Shown here: positions 38,287 to 47,330 of the stretch, one piece after another | How the letters are laid out: each line of letters opens with the position of its first letter | How positions within the stretch are numbered: the first letter of the stretch is position 1 | Notes under the pieces: model-generated | What the model saw: the letters and a program-made list of their open reading frames with translations, nothing else | What the model was told of the DNA's origin: nothing | The model's database searches: none | Source of the DNA: a virus | IMG/VR virus record: IMGVR_UViG_3300027710_000820 | Coordinates: 1 to 55,547 of that record | DNA: 55,547 nucleotides | Reading direction: 5' to 3' (one strand) | Position numbers and translations under genes: made by a program

Positions 38287-39685
38287 TGAATATGTCCTTC
38301 ATCTCAGAAAACACGGTAGCAAAATCAATACCTCGTTGCATGTCACATAAATCAAGGAACTCTTTCATTTCAGGAAGTCTGACAGTCCAGTCTTCACTTT
38401 CCATAAACTTCAACATGCCTTCTAAACGACTAATGCCATAACTAGCATTACGCCATTGTTCATAAGTAACTTTACCTTTGTGCCACTCTGGGACACCTTT
38501 TTCCCAATTAGCTTCCCACCAAGGATAAAATTCTTCATACTTCTTACGGCATGCTTCTTTGAACCATTTAGGCAGTACTTTGACATTTAGATGGGGTGGG
38601 TGATAAACAAAGTGATAGTTAACTCCGCCGGCGCCAAAGGGCCACATGTTAATTTTCTTAAAGCCTTGTTCCAACTTCCACTTAATAAAGTCTGGAATAT
38701 AATAGATGTTTAAAGCCTGTACCGCACAAGCCACAGTAACTTCTGTGTTATCAGGAGTCTGTGTATCTAGTATACGGAATACTTCAGCAGTTCTTTCCCA
38801 CTTACTAGGATAACGAATATAATCGTTCATCTCTTCGATGCTGTCTACACTATAGTGAAAGCGTACTAGCTTAAATTGTTTCCACAGATCAAACAAGTCG
38901 TCACGCCATTCTACACCATTGCTGTTGTAACGTAGCTCTAAGTTCTTAGCATGGCCCTGCCTAATACATTCTTCTAGAATTTCGTAGTGTTCTTCAATAA
39001 TTAAACTTTCGCCACCTGCAAAGTATAACTGTTGCATATTAGGGATTTGTTCATAAAACTGTTTCCAGAATACTGGATTGTTTTTATGCCAGTTATAACT
39101 ACTACCATTTGTTGAACCTTTGTTAGCCCAAAGGGTAGTTTGTTTTAATGTTGGGTTAGTAATCTTAGGATGGATTGCTTGCCAATCTTTAATCCACCCA
39201 CTGCTATCATGCGGACTACACATTACACAGGCTAATTGGCATTTGGTGCCAAATCGTAAATCAATATAATTCAATTGGGGTGGAACTGCACCTTCTTCAC
39301 TTGTATCTGCAATTAGCTTGTCCAAGTCAACACGCTCACTCCAATAAGCAGTTTCCCACATACGTTTGCTATTATGGCCGGCTGCTTCTTCTTTATAGCA
39401 TTTGATACAGCTAGGTGGTTGTTCACCGTTAAGCATTTGCTTACGAACGTTTTTCATATATGTGCTATTCCAACTAGATTGGAAATCACTTACATTCAAG
39501 TTTGCAGGTTTACCTTCATCTGTTTTAAGAATACCGACCATGCCGCCGTGTGCTTTGTCATTTGTAGGGCCTACACTACTAGCGTTGGCTGTACAACATA
39601 CTCGCATACTACCGTCAGGGCGTGTACTTAAATGCACCCATGGTAATATGCAAAATGTTTCTGATGGAAGTTTACGATCTGTCAT
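38279..39685 (-). CDS. Radical-SAM protein with N-terminal Cys cluster
   Basis: A 468-residue protein with C12 in FCILPW, C30-C31 in RVCCTANAS, PSCIKCYKEEA, then CQLACVMC, and FAGGESLIIEE with Ser instead of Pro after GGE. Closest visible relative in the window is the gene at 34790. Overlaps its upstream neighbour by 4 bases. No other domain is visible. Confidence 0.87.
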   Translation of the reverse strand: MTDRKLPSETFCILPWVHLSTRPDGSMRVCCTANASSVGPTNDKAHGGMVGILKTDEGKPANLNVSDFQSSWNSTYMKNVRKQMLNGEQPPSCIKCYKEEAAGHNSKRMWETAYWSERVDLDKLIADTSEEGAVPPQLNYIDLRFGTKCQLACVMCSPHDSSGWIKDWQAIHPKITNPTLKQTTLWANKGSTNGSSYNWHKNNPVFWKQFYEQIPNMQQLYFAGGESLIIEEHYEILEECIRQGHAKNLELRYNSNGVEWRDDLFDLWKQFKLVRFHYSVDSIEEMNDYIRYPSKWERTAEVFRILDTQTPDNTEVTVACAVQALNIYYIPDFIKWKLEQGFKKINMWPFGAGGVNYHFVYHPPHLNVKVLPKWFKEACRKKYEEFYPWWEANWEKGVPEWHKGKVTYEQWRNASYGISRLEGMLKFMESEDWTVRLPEMKEFLDLCDMQRGIDFATVFSEMKDIFNG

Positions 39686-40794
39686 TTAAATTTAATCTCA
39701 TTTTGATATGCTTTTTTGTATCCGCAAGTTTTAATACATCTTGCAAGATGTTGATTGTGTGCAGGATCCCAACTCATTGCTAGTGTTTCACTAAACCATC
39801 TGTTTTGTAATACATCGTCGATGCTTTTGTCTTTTAAACTATTCCATCCAGCATCATATTCGCTAAGTTTCTTACGTATACCTTCTTTATCTTTAAAATA
39901 GCTGTCCCATAAGAAACAACAAGGCCACATAGTTTGATCAGCGGCTATAAAAATTTCACCTTCGTGTACTAACTTACAAACAATAGAGTCTAGAATTTCA
40001 TGCTTTTTAGCTTCTTCATCAATAACACGCTGACTCCAAGTTTCCTCGTTTTCAAGAACTGGAATTTCTGGTTCTTTATATGTTTCAATAAATTGTTGTA
40101 ATTCTTTAACTTGTTCTTTTTTGCTATGTTCTTTATCGCCAGTTGTTGTAATCACAACTTCTTCTTTAATTACTTTTTTTGTTACGCCATCTTTTTTACG
40201 TACAACTGCTACCCAATCATGCATACTATTACGCATACCAGTACGAGTGGCAAACTTAAATCCCAACCGTTTAGCATGTTCTTCAGCAACGGCCAACTCG
40301 TGTTCATTATGGTCGAACACAATAAACATCCACGTGCCATTGCCGCCACCTTGAGCATAAGCTGTCATATTTCTATTAATGACATCAAACACAGTGTTGA
40401 CACGATAAATGTGATTGGTTTCTTTGTGACCATCAACGCAGAATACAACATCAACTTTTCTAGTACGATTGCTAACTTCTCCTAATTGTTTCCACCAGTC
40501 CGCAGTTTGTACGCCGCCATTTGTACTTAATTGGCAATACCCGCCGTTCAAAGTCAAATAATCTACCATAGGCAAACAGTCAGGATTAAATGCAGGGTCA
40601 CCAAGAACTCCGCAAAATTTAAAACGCTTGTCTTTAATATGTCTTGACGTTGGGAACAATCTCTTTAAATCATCAATTCCAAAACTGTTAATTTCTAAAA
40701 TATCAGGATTTTGTGTCCTAGCACATCCAGGGCAGGCTGCATTACAGTTGCTTGTAATCTCTAATTCAATCTTGTTAATATCATCTATGTTCAT
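39682..40794 (-). CDS. Radical-SAM protein with C-terminal SPASM-like Cys
   Basis: A 370-residue protein with C17, C21, C24 in CNAACPGC right at the start of the barrel. FCGVLGDPAF takes the place of GGE, an unusual SAM-binding loop. The C-terminal region contains FIAADQTMWPCCFLWDSYF and CIKTCGYKKAY, a SPASM-type auxiliary site. It is a near paralogue of the next gene. Joined by ATGA overlaps both sides. Confidence 0.87.
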   Translation of the reverse strand: MNIDDINKIELEITSNCNAACPGCARTQNPDILEINSFGIDDLKRLFPTSRHIKDKRFKFCGVLGDPAFNPDCLPMVDYLTLNGGYCQLSTNGGVQTADWWKQLGEVSNRTRKVDVVFCVDGHKETNHIYRVNTVFDVINRNMTAYAQGGGNGTWMFIVFDHNEHELAVAEEHAKRLGFKFATRTGMRNSMHDWVAVVRKKDGVTKKVIKEEVVITTTGDKEHSKKEQVKELQQFIETYKEPEIPVLENEETWSQRVIDEEAKKHEILDSIVCKLVHEGEIFIAADQTMWPCCFLWDSYFKDKEGIRKKLSEYDAGWNSLKDKSIDDVLQNRWFSETLAMSWDPAHNQHLARCIKTCGYKKAYQNEIKFK

Positions 40795-41957
40795 TTAAAT
40801 TGTTCCGCAAAGGCATCATATTTACCGCAAGTCTTAGCACACACGGATAATTTGCCTTCCGCACATGATGGTTTATTCCAACTATCTGGAATAACTTTTT
40901 GAAAATACATGCCATCTATTATTTTCTCTAAACTGTGTTCTTTGGCGTTCAGTGAATTCTTTCCGACTTGATCTATTGCTTGCCATATTTGTGTGCCCGC
41001 TTTTGTGTGGTACCAAACATACATCTGCCCAGCAGTCCAGCAACATGGTTGCACTATTCCTTCAGCACTAACGTACACAGATTTTTCTTCAGCAACTTTG
41101 CATTTAATTTGTGCAGAATCTAATTCTAATTCCATTTTAGTCTTCTTAGCTGGATCTAGATTGAATCTCTGCGGGCCCTGTATTGCTATTGCTTCGGTCT
41201 GTTTAGACGGTAGAAATTTAACAGCTTCAGTTTTACCCAATATACCACTTAGCTGATCTAATACGCTATTTCTATATTTAGAATTTGTAGGTGCTTGTAA
41301 CAATGCAGTTTCGGCACCTTTACGATTAGTAGCTTGATGTACTTCTTTTGTAGTACCACTAGCATTGCTAAAAAATCTAGCAGACTTTTTGTATTGAAAT
41401 TTTTCAAAGCCCATTTGTTTTGACAGTGCTTCTGCTTCATCTACTTGATGCTCATTGTGTGCAAATACAATGTAATCCCATCTAGCTCGGCCACCAGCAT
41501 TGATAAATGCTTGAGCATTTTCCATTATTTTAGCCCATACTGTATTTTGTCTATATAAGTGATTAGTGTCCTCTAACCCATCAATACTAAAAACTACGTG
41601 ACTCTTTTGTCCCAACACTTTTGCTAAATTAGCCCACCAGTCAGGTTTCTTAGCACTGCCGTTTGTGTGCATACTAAGATGTATTTTAGGGTTATGTTGT
41701 CTAAAATATTCAAATACTTCCAATGTATCTTTTGCGGCGATAGGATCGCCATAGTTGCCGCACATATATAATCTATCTAACTGTGCAATAAACGTGGGAC
41801 TAAAAATTGTTTTACAATCTTCTAAACTTAATTCAGCATTTGTTAAATGCGGATTTTCTTCACCACCGTTAATATTTCTAGCACACATTGGACAGGCAGC
41901 ATTACACGCTTCTGTAATTTCTAAATGAACTGATTTTATTTCATTTGCTCTATACAT
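40791..41957 (-). CDS. Radical-SAM protein with C-terminal SPASM-like Cys (paralogue of 39682)
   Basis: A 388-residue protein with CNAACPMC (C18, C22, C25) and CGNYGDPIAA in place of GGE. Its C-terminus has VSAEGIVQPCCWTAGQMY and VCAKTCGKYDAF, matching the gene at 39682 in order and spacing, so the two arose by duplication. Its start is 3 bases past the stop of the 73-residue protein. Substrate unknown. Confidence 0.87.
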   Translation of the reverse strand: MYRANEIKSVHLEITEACNAACPMCARNINGGEENPHLTNAELSLEDCKTIFSPTFIAQLDRLYMCGNYGDPIAAKDTLEVFEYFRQHNPKIHLSMHTNGSAKKPDWWANLAKVLGQKSHVVFSIDGLEDTNHLYRQNTVWAKIMENAQAFINAGGRARWDYIVFAHNEHQVDEAEALSKQMGFEKFQYKKSARFFSNASGTTKEVHQATNRKGAETALLQAPTNSKYRNSVLDQLSGILGKTEAVKFLPSKQTEAIAIQGPQRFNLDPAKKTKMELELDSAQIKCKVAEEKSVYVSAEGIVQPCCWTAGQMYVWYHTKAGTQIWQAIDQVGKNSLNAKEHSLEKIIDGMYFQKVIPDSWNKPSCAEGKLSVCAKTCGKYDAFAEQFK

Positions 41958-41959
41958 TA

Positions 41960-42181
41960 CTAATCCAGTATTAACTTTACATCTTTGCCAGGGCCCACTT
42001 TGCTAGGTAAATCTCCGTGCTGTTCAACATACCACTTAATAACAGCCTTATACCAATTTTGACTGTTATGATGTGCTTCTTTATTGAATTTGTGTATATT
42101 GTTATTAGTGGCTTCAAAAGAACTCAAAGCTCTGGCAGCTTCTTTTTGCAGTTCACGAAGAGAAAATTCATCTATATTCAC
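41960..42181 (-). CDS. Unknown 73-aa protein in the radical-SAM operon
   Basis: No family recognised. Mostly helical (FSLRELQKEAARALSSF, then NSQNWYKAVIKWYVEQHG) with a Gly/Pro/Lys tail (LPSKVGPGKDVKLILD). It contains no Cys. Small size and position between a methyltransferase-like gene and the SPASM pair make it a possible substrate, carrier or regulator, but nothing in its sequence proves a precursor peptide. Overlaps the upstream gene by 4 bases (ATGA). Confidence 0.65.
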   Translation of the reverse strand: MNIDEFSLRELQKEAARALSSFEATNNNIHKFNKEAHHNSQNWYKAVIKWYVEQHGDLPSKVGPGKDVKLILD

Positions 42182-43122
42182 GGTCTTCCAATAAGCATAT
42201 ATCGCTTATAGCCTGTTAATTGTAACACACCTTCGTACAAAAGTCTAGTCATAGGAAACTTTTTCTTCATTTCTCCCATGCTATGAATTGAATTAATGTG
42301 ATCTTCAACTTCATGTAGATTATTAGATTGGATAACAAACAAGGGATCTGTTTCCAAAGGGCGGTTAACAAACTTGTGGTACCAATCTTCGTGAAAGTGT
42401 TCAGCACTGGTATTGATAATTAGATCAGGATTAGACTTTTCACTGACCAATAGATCATTTGCATAATTTTTGAGTTTGTAATCACACCCTGTTCTGTACA
42501 ACCAGCTCATGTCATTTAGATCAACTTCTGCAGATTTAATTTGATAGTTTTCAATTTTATCTACATTGAAGATTTGATCGCTGACCTTACAAGCAGTTGG
42601 GTCAATATCTAACACACGAATTTTGTCATAAGTTATTTCTGCATGATCCATAAAATATCTAAGTTGGCCAAACCAACCTGCAAGGAAAAAGACCATGTTA
42701 AAATCTGTTTTAATTTTTGCTAGTTCAGTTACTAACCAAATTTTGCTGTTCACTTGTCCACGACTGAACGCATCTTGTAATGCTAATGGGTTATGCTGTT
42801 CTCTATAATATTTGTTGATAATTTTAAAAATCAATTCATTAGGATACAACAACGATAATGCAGAACTAATTTCATTTAATTTCATATTGTCACTTGCATT
42901 AGCAGTGTGACTATAAAAATTTAAAACATTAAATATGTCTTTTTCAGTTAGATCTTTGGGCAACGATTCCAACATAACATTGCGTAGGGTATGCGCTTTA
43001 TTTTCTGAATACATTACTTTTAAAAAATTAGCGCAGGAATCTGCAATGTCATTGCTTTGCTTAAACCTAAAATAATCTTCTAGTCCGTGTAACCAGCTAA
43101 TACTATCAGTGTTCTTTTCCAT
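42178..43122 (-). CDS. Class I SAM-methyltransferase-like protein
   Basis: A 314-residue protein. The C-terminal ~180 residues have a Rossmann-like set: NMVFFLAGWFGQLRYFM (motif I region), KIRVLDIDPTACKVSDQ (acidic end of strand 2) and DLIINTSAEHFHEDWYHKF (motif IV). The N-terminal ~140 residues are helical. No glycine-rich GxGxG is present, so the cofactor loop is unusual and catalysis is uncertain. The ATG at 43122 is used because AAGGA lies 6-7 bases upstream; the TTG at 43149 is a poorer start inside the preceding gene. Confidence 0.65.
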   Translation of the reverse strand: MEKNTDSISWLHGLEDYFRFKQSNDIADSCANFLKVMYSENKAHTLRNVMLESLPKDLTEKDIFNVLNFYSHTANASDNMKLNEISSALSLLYPNELIFKIINKYYREQHNPLALQDAFSRGQVNSKIWLVTELAKIKTDFNMVFFLAGWFGQLRYFMDHAEITYDKIRVLDIDPTACKVSDQIFNVDKIENYQIKSAEVDLNDMSWLYRTGCDYKLKNYANDLLVSEKSNPDLIINTSAEHFHEDWYHKFVNRPLETDPLFVIQSNNLHEVEDHINSIHSMGEMKKKFPMTRLLYEGVLQLTGYKRYMLIGRP

Positions 43123-43801
43123 TATATTCCTTATTAAACTGTTCTTCAAGCCATGAAAAATCGTTAATCATTGTTAGTGCGGCAATATCATCCTTATGCA
43201 TCATTCCGTATTTTGTACCAGCTTTGGCGCCTAAAATAGCATACTTACCAAACTGCTTATCTTGTCCTACTGTACACCAAGTACGTAATCTAATATTTGT
43301 TTCTTCTTCTTTTTGTCGATCAATTACTTTACTTGATAATTTACAACATTCTCTAAATGCACTTTTCCAAGTATTAAACGCATCAGTATTGAATGATGTA
43401 ATATTGCTAACTTTTTCCATAGCTCTAAAATGCTTGCTAATACTAGTAGTCATGTCTGGCTTACTTGTATCCATATTAACTGTTAGATATCTCGGTAATA
43501 ACTTTACACCGCCGTTACCGTACTCTAAATAATTTACAGGATTTAAACTACGCCATACATGGACTGTTTGGGTTGTCCATTTATCAACCTTATGGTCAAA
43601 ATTAAAACTATCTAAAACTTCTGCGTCACCATCAACAACCCAAAACATTTCTGTAAAACATTTCTTAGCGGCAACAATATGTGCATTATGTATTCCCTTA
43701 ACACCGTGTACACGTTTAGCCATAGGAAATCTAGATTTTAACCTGTTCCAATTAATATCTGCATTAATTTCCTGGTAGCTTATAAACACTATATCGTACA
43801 T
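43106..43801 (-). CDS. GT-A-like protein (VHGV..DGD family), copy 1
   Basis: A 231-residue protein with IVFISYQEINADINW, RVHGVKGIHNAHIVAAKKC and MFWVVDGDAEVLD, where D-G-D resembles the metal-binding D-x-D of GT-A glycosyltransferases. LEYGNGGVKLLPR and MTTSISKHFRAMEKVSNITSFNTD follow. It is recognisably paralogous to the next gene. I recall the family in marine T4-like phages as a putative glycosyltransferase; the acceptor is unknown. Confidence 0.65.
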   Translation of the reverse strand: MYDIVFISYQEINADINWNRLKSRFPMAKRVHGVKGIHNAHIVAAKKCFTEMFWVVDGDAEVLDSFNFDHKVDKWTTQTVHVWRSLNPVNYLEYGNGGVKLLPRYLTVNMDTSKPDMTTSISKHFRAMEKVSNITSFNTDAFNTWKSAFRECCKLSSKVIDRQKEEETNIRLRTWCTVGQDKQFGKYAILGAKAGTKYGMMHKDDIAALTMINDFSWLEEQFNKEYNGKEH

Positions 43802-44724
43802 TATTTCTCCACTATAAAATTATTAGGCATTCTTGGTGGATTAGTATATAAGGTTTTAAATAATTTGCTCTGTTCACTTGTGTATGGATCAGCTATAGCT
43901 AGGTCTAGTTCATACTTGAGCGTTTCACCAATACCCATAATTTCAAATGGTAGCATTTTTTCAGTTGTCTTACTATCATGTTCTTCCCAATAGGAATTTA
44001 GCCACTTAAAATCTCTAACATTGACATAGTCCCAGTCGGTGCAATTAGTCATATAGCACCCTTGTCGAGCTCCGTATATTGCCCACTGGCCGTTTAATAC
44101 GTCCATGCCTACATGCATCCATACTAGTAGTCGATGAAAGTTTTTCCAATGAACTTGTTTATTAAAATTTTTAGGATCTGCTTTACTTCCTTCTAACAAT
44201 CCCATTTTAACTCCTTCTCGGAAACCTGCTCGCCATGCCTGTTGCGGTGTTGCGTTATTATGTACATCACTCATGCACTCTGCCATTTGAATATAATTAA
44301 TATCCCAACAAAAATCAACCTGTGTTTTGGCATTGTCTGACTCTGCATTTTCATGAGTTTTCATATCTAAAACAAGTTGAGTTGGCCAACATTTGATCCC
44401 GCCGTTGCCATACACTAGACCATTAATAGTATTCCTGGCACCCCAACTAATAACACTATTACCAAGATCAACTTCGTCTTTAAACTCTATTTCCTGTTTT
44501 AAAAATTCTGTACGAATTGTGTTATCACCGTCAACTACAATTAAACGTTCTGTTTCACAAATTTTTGCACAGGCTTTGTGGGCGGCATCACTGCCATCGA
44601 CGCCGTGTACACGTTTTGCCCAAGGCACTTTTGTTAATAAATCTGCATAATTTTTTTCTGCATTAGGTTCATCGTAACTTAGATATACAATATCGCAATC
44701 AATAATTTTAATTTTTTTACTCAT
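43801..44724 (-). CDS. GT-A-like protein (VHGV..DGD family), copy 2
   Basis: A 307-residue paralogue of the gene at 43106: IVYLSYDEPNAEKNYADL, RVHGVDGSDAAHKACAKIC, RLIVVDGDNTIRTEF, LVYGNGGIKCWPTQLVLDM. It carries an additional C-terminal ~65 residues. The shared order of motifs and adjacent placement indicate tandem duplication. Likely a nucleotide-sugar-dependent transferase. Confidence 0.65.
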   Translation of the reverse strand: MSKKIKIIDCDIVYLSYDEPNAEKNYADLLTKVPWAKRVHGVDGSDAAHKACAKICETERLIVVDGDNTIRTEFLKQEIEFKDEVDLGNSVISWGARNTINGLVYGNGGIKCWPTQLVLDMKTHENAESDNAKTQVDFCWDINYIQMAECMSDVHNNATPQQAWRAGFREGVKMGLLEGSKADPKNFNKQVHWKNFHRLLVWMHVGMDVLNGQWAIYGARQGCYMTNCTDWDYVNVRDFKWLNSYWEEHDSKTTEKMLPFEIMGIGETLKYELDLAIADPYTSEQSKLFKTLYTNPPRMPNNFIVEK

Positions 44725-45305
44725 TTTACTAGTATCCCGTATGAATTAAATTGCTTCATAGTCGTTACGCTTGGAATTTTTGGTGTATAATTACACGCTA
44801 ATACAATACTATTAACTAGATCATTTCCTGTAACTTGTAGAGTTTCAATCAAGTAATGCGGATCTCTATCCTTAACTAGGAAAAAACTATAAATTTTATC
44901 TATCGAATACTGATGCACTGTTTGTATGCCAGCGTCATTTAATACAAACTGCCAAGTTTTATTTGTTTTATCAAATATAATCGTTAAATCTTTTAGCATT
45001 TCACTACCTACTAAAGGAATAGTATAAAGCAAATTGTTGGCAATATCTATGCTACTTTCATCCTTTAAATTATTTTCATAATTAAACTTAAAATAATCAA
45101 TTTTATATCTGCCAAAATCTTTTTTACCTAATAAAAAATCTTTTAGTTTTTCTTCTGATACTTCTAAATAATCCTTTGCGCTATCTTTAACATTAGATAT
45201 TGAAAGTATATTTCCAAAATCGTTATAATACACATACATGTTAGGATGTATGTAAGACAACTGTTTTACTTGCTCAAGTTGTTCTAATGTTAATTCATCA
45301 GACAT
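44721..45305 (-). CDS. Unknown protein, 194 aa
   Basis: No family recognised. An acidic, aromatic sequence with strands (MYVYYNDFGNILSISNV, YKIDYFKFNYENNL, TIIFDKTNKTWQFVL). No Cys cluster or catalytic motif is visible. Overlaps both neighbours (8 and 4 bases), so it is part of the glycosyltransferase/radical-SAM operon. Confidence 0.6.
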   Translation of the reverse strand: MSDELTLEQLEQVKQLSYIHPNMYVYYNDFGNILSISNVKDSAKDYLEVSEEKLKDFLLGKKDFGRYKIDYFKFNYENNLKDESSIDIANNLLYTIPLVGSEMLKDLTIIFDKTNKTWQFVLNDAGIQTVHQYSIDKIYSFFLVKDRDPHYLIETLQVTGNDLVNSIVLACNYTPKIPSVTTMKQFNSYGILVK

Positions 45306-46122
45306 GGTTATCCTCTATCATTGATAACATTTCTTTAGTTAGAAAATCATCTTCAGTATAATGAAACACACCTGTTTGCAAAAAGTTACCAACAGTTAAT
45401 TGTTTGTTTAAACTAAAATAGGACCCAACAACATCTCTCCAATTTCCTGGAGTATTTTCCCACCCCTGAATAGCAGGTTTCATATGGGTAAATGTTGGTG
45501 CGACTGTAACAAATTCTTCATGTGCATCTAAAAATTTAACTGCTAGTGCGGCATTTAAATCCATACTACAAAACTTTTGCTTTGCACCTGGCAAAAATTT
45601 TTCATAAAATTCTTTATAGTTTTCAGTTATAATTTGTAGCCACTTGTAAAACTCAAATGCTCGCTTGTTCTTTTTAAAATAATGAATACCCATATATACG
45701 TTAGGCAACGTATTATCAGTAAATGTTTTACGATAAAAATCATTAGCAATCGCACAACCTTTGTAATCAGTAACATGCCCTGTAAGAGCAACATCTTTTG
45801 ATGACATTAAATCCCACCAGTGATCATTAGATGACAGTAATAACATATCAGTGTCATATACTAAATTTTCTTTAAATGGGGTTGCGTGAATTATCTTCCA
45901 ACGATTTTCAATTTTCCAAACAGTGTCTTTGGCACTGTCGGTCCATGGAATATCAACCACATGATCAAACGCATGCCTATATTCATCTGGCACTGTATCA
46001 TTTGTAATAATGCAAGTTTGATTAATTAAGTTGTGTTGTTTGATTGTCAATGCTAAAGCATAAGCCTGCGTAACATAATCCACGTTAGAATTTTGTGCTA
46101 AAAATACGTGCCCTTTAGACAT
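45298..46122 (-). CDS. GT8-like glycosyltransferase (GT-A fold), copy 1
   Basis: A 274-residue protein with the pattern of GT8/glycogenin-type GT-A enzymes: VDYVTQAYALALTIKQHN at the start, IIHATPFKENLVYDTDMLLL with D-T-D as the metal-binding D-x-D, and ALTGHVTDYKGC. Members transfer glucose, galactose or similar from a nucleotide sugar. It has no signal peptide. It overlaps the next upstream gene by 8 bases and shares motifs with it. Confidence 0.75.
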   Translation of the reverse strand: MSKGHVFLAQNSNVDYVTQAYALALTIKQHNLINQTCIITNDTVPDEYRHAFDHVVDIPWTDSAKDTVWKIENRWKIIHATPFKENLVYDTDMLLLSSNDHWWDLMSSKDVALTGHVTDYKGCAIANDFYRKTFTDNTLPNVYMGIHYFKKNKRAFEFYKWLQIITENYKEFYEKFLPGAKQKFCSMDLNAALAVKFLDAHEEFVTVAPTFTHMKPAIQGWENTPGNWRDVVGSYFSLNKQLTVGNFLQTGVFHYTEDDFLTKEMLSMIEDNHV

Positions 46123-46969
46123 TAGTTGCTTCCTCTCGAATGCACCTAATTAAACTACGCTTATTCATTACATGGACATCTAATAACTCAGTTTTTAATG
46201 CTGTATATTCTGCGTTTGTTGTTTTCTTTTGTACCAAAAATTTCATTTTATTGTTTTTAACCTGCAACAATAAATCTCTATCTAATGTATAGTGTAACTT
46301 GTTCGCTAAAGGAGTAGCAAAATTGCCTGGAGTAAAGCCATTCAACATGTGTATCGCAATACTGAATGCAATATCATTCCTAAATCTTGCACTTGGCAAT
46401 TGATATAACTTAACAAAATAAGGCCAATTATCACGAATGTGCTCAATTAGTACAAAAAAGCTCTTGTTAATTTCTGTTTTTCTAAAAAAGAAAACAGTAG
46501 CCCAATAGAACGGAATACTGTATTCATTGATATAATCAAACTCGCTGGTATCTCGCCAACCAGCTAAATCATTATATTCTTTGTAAATTAAAAAATCGTT
46601 AGGCTGTTGCCAACAATATTGCAAAAATGTCGAATTAATAATATAATCGCTGTCGATAACTAATGTCTCATCGTACGGACTTAGTTCAAAACAATTTACT
46701 CTATTAGAATTTTTCCAAACAACGTTTTGAAAGTTATTAGTGCCGTCATAAAAACGTTTAGTTTGATTTGTTGTATCTGTTGAATTAATTATTTTGTCAA
46801 ATACATCCACGTCATCGGGGAATGTTTTTAACAGCCAATCTTTACTGTCAGTTATCAAACTAACAGGTTTATTAAGTTGTGCCTTTGCTTTTTTAGCCGC
46901 GAATATTGCAAGCTCAACGTAGTCCACGTCGCCGCTATTAAAGGCAAAAATTAATACGCCCTGTGTCAT
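46115..46969 (-). CDS. GT8-like glycosyltransferase (GT-A fold), copy 2
   Basis: A 284-residue paralogue of the gene at 45298: VDYVELAIFAAKKAKAQL, ELSPYDETLVIDSDYIINS with D-S-D, and FLIYKEYNDLAGWRDT. The second half differs, suggesting a different acceptor. Overlaps its upstream neighbour by 4 bases. Confidence 0.72.
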   Translation of the reverse strand: MTQGVLIFAFNSGDVDYVELAIFAAKKAKAQLNKPVSLITDSKDWLLKTFPDDVDVFDKIINSTDTTNQTKRFYDGTNNFQNVVWKNSNRVNCFELSPYDETLVIDSDYIINSTFLQYCWQQPNDFLIYKEYNDLAGWRDTSEFDYINEYSIPFYWATVFFFRKTEINKSFFVLIEHIRDNWPYFVKLYQLPSARFRNDIAFSIAIHMLNGFTPGNFATPLANKLHYTLDRDLLLQVKNNKMKFLVQKKTTNAEYTALKTELLDVHVMNKRSLIRCIREEATNV

Positions 46970-47313
46970 AAGTCTACTAAACTCTCAACAGAACGACTGG
47001 TTTTTAATTTTTGATATTGTGAATGGTATTCGTTAGTTGCTAATGCGTACACATTTAGGATATCTTCCAAAAACTTGTTTAAATCAGTAATGTCAACGGG
47101 TAAATTATTGTCATCAACTAGTACTGCATCTAATTGCCCAAGATCAATTAGTGTTTTTGTGAAATTTATCAGTTCTCTAGTAACTTGAAAACTAGCACCA
47201 TTGTAAAAAAATGCAGTATTCTGACTATACTGCTCAAATAGAATTTTCTTTTGACTTGCCAAAGTAGTCATGTAATTGGCAATATCAAACGCTTTTTGTA
47301 ACTGTTCGTCCAT
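46966..47313 (-). CDS. First gene of the radical-SAM operon, unknown, 115 aa
   Basis: No family recognised. Mostly helical with an amphipathic N-terminus (LQKAFDIANYMTTLASQKKIL) and LINFTKTLIDLGQLDAVLVDD, plus a C-terminal LEDILNVYALATNEYHSQY. It contains no Cys. It follows a consensus promoter, and GGAG lies 6 bases before its ATG. It could be a regulator, carrier or substrate for the operon. Confidence 0.6.
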   Translation of the reverse strand: MDEQLQKAFDIANYMTTLASQKKILFEQYSQNTAFFYNGASFQVTRELINFTKTLIDLGQLDAVLVDDNNLPVDITDLNKFLEDILNVYALATNEYHSQYQKLKTSRSVESLVDL

Positions 47314-47330
47314 AGACTCTCCTAAGCACT

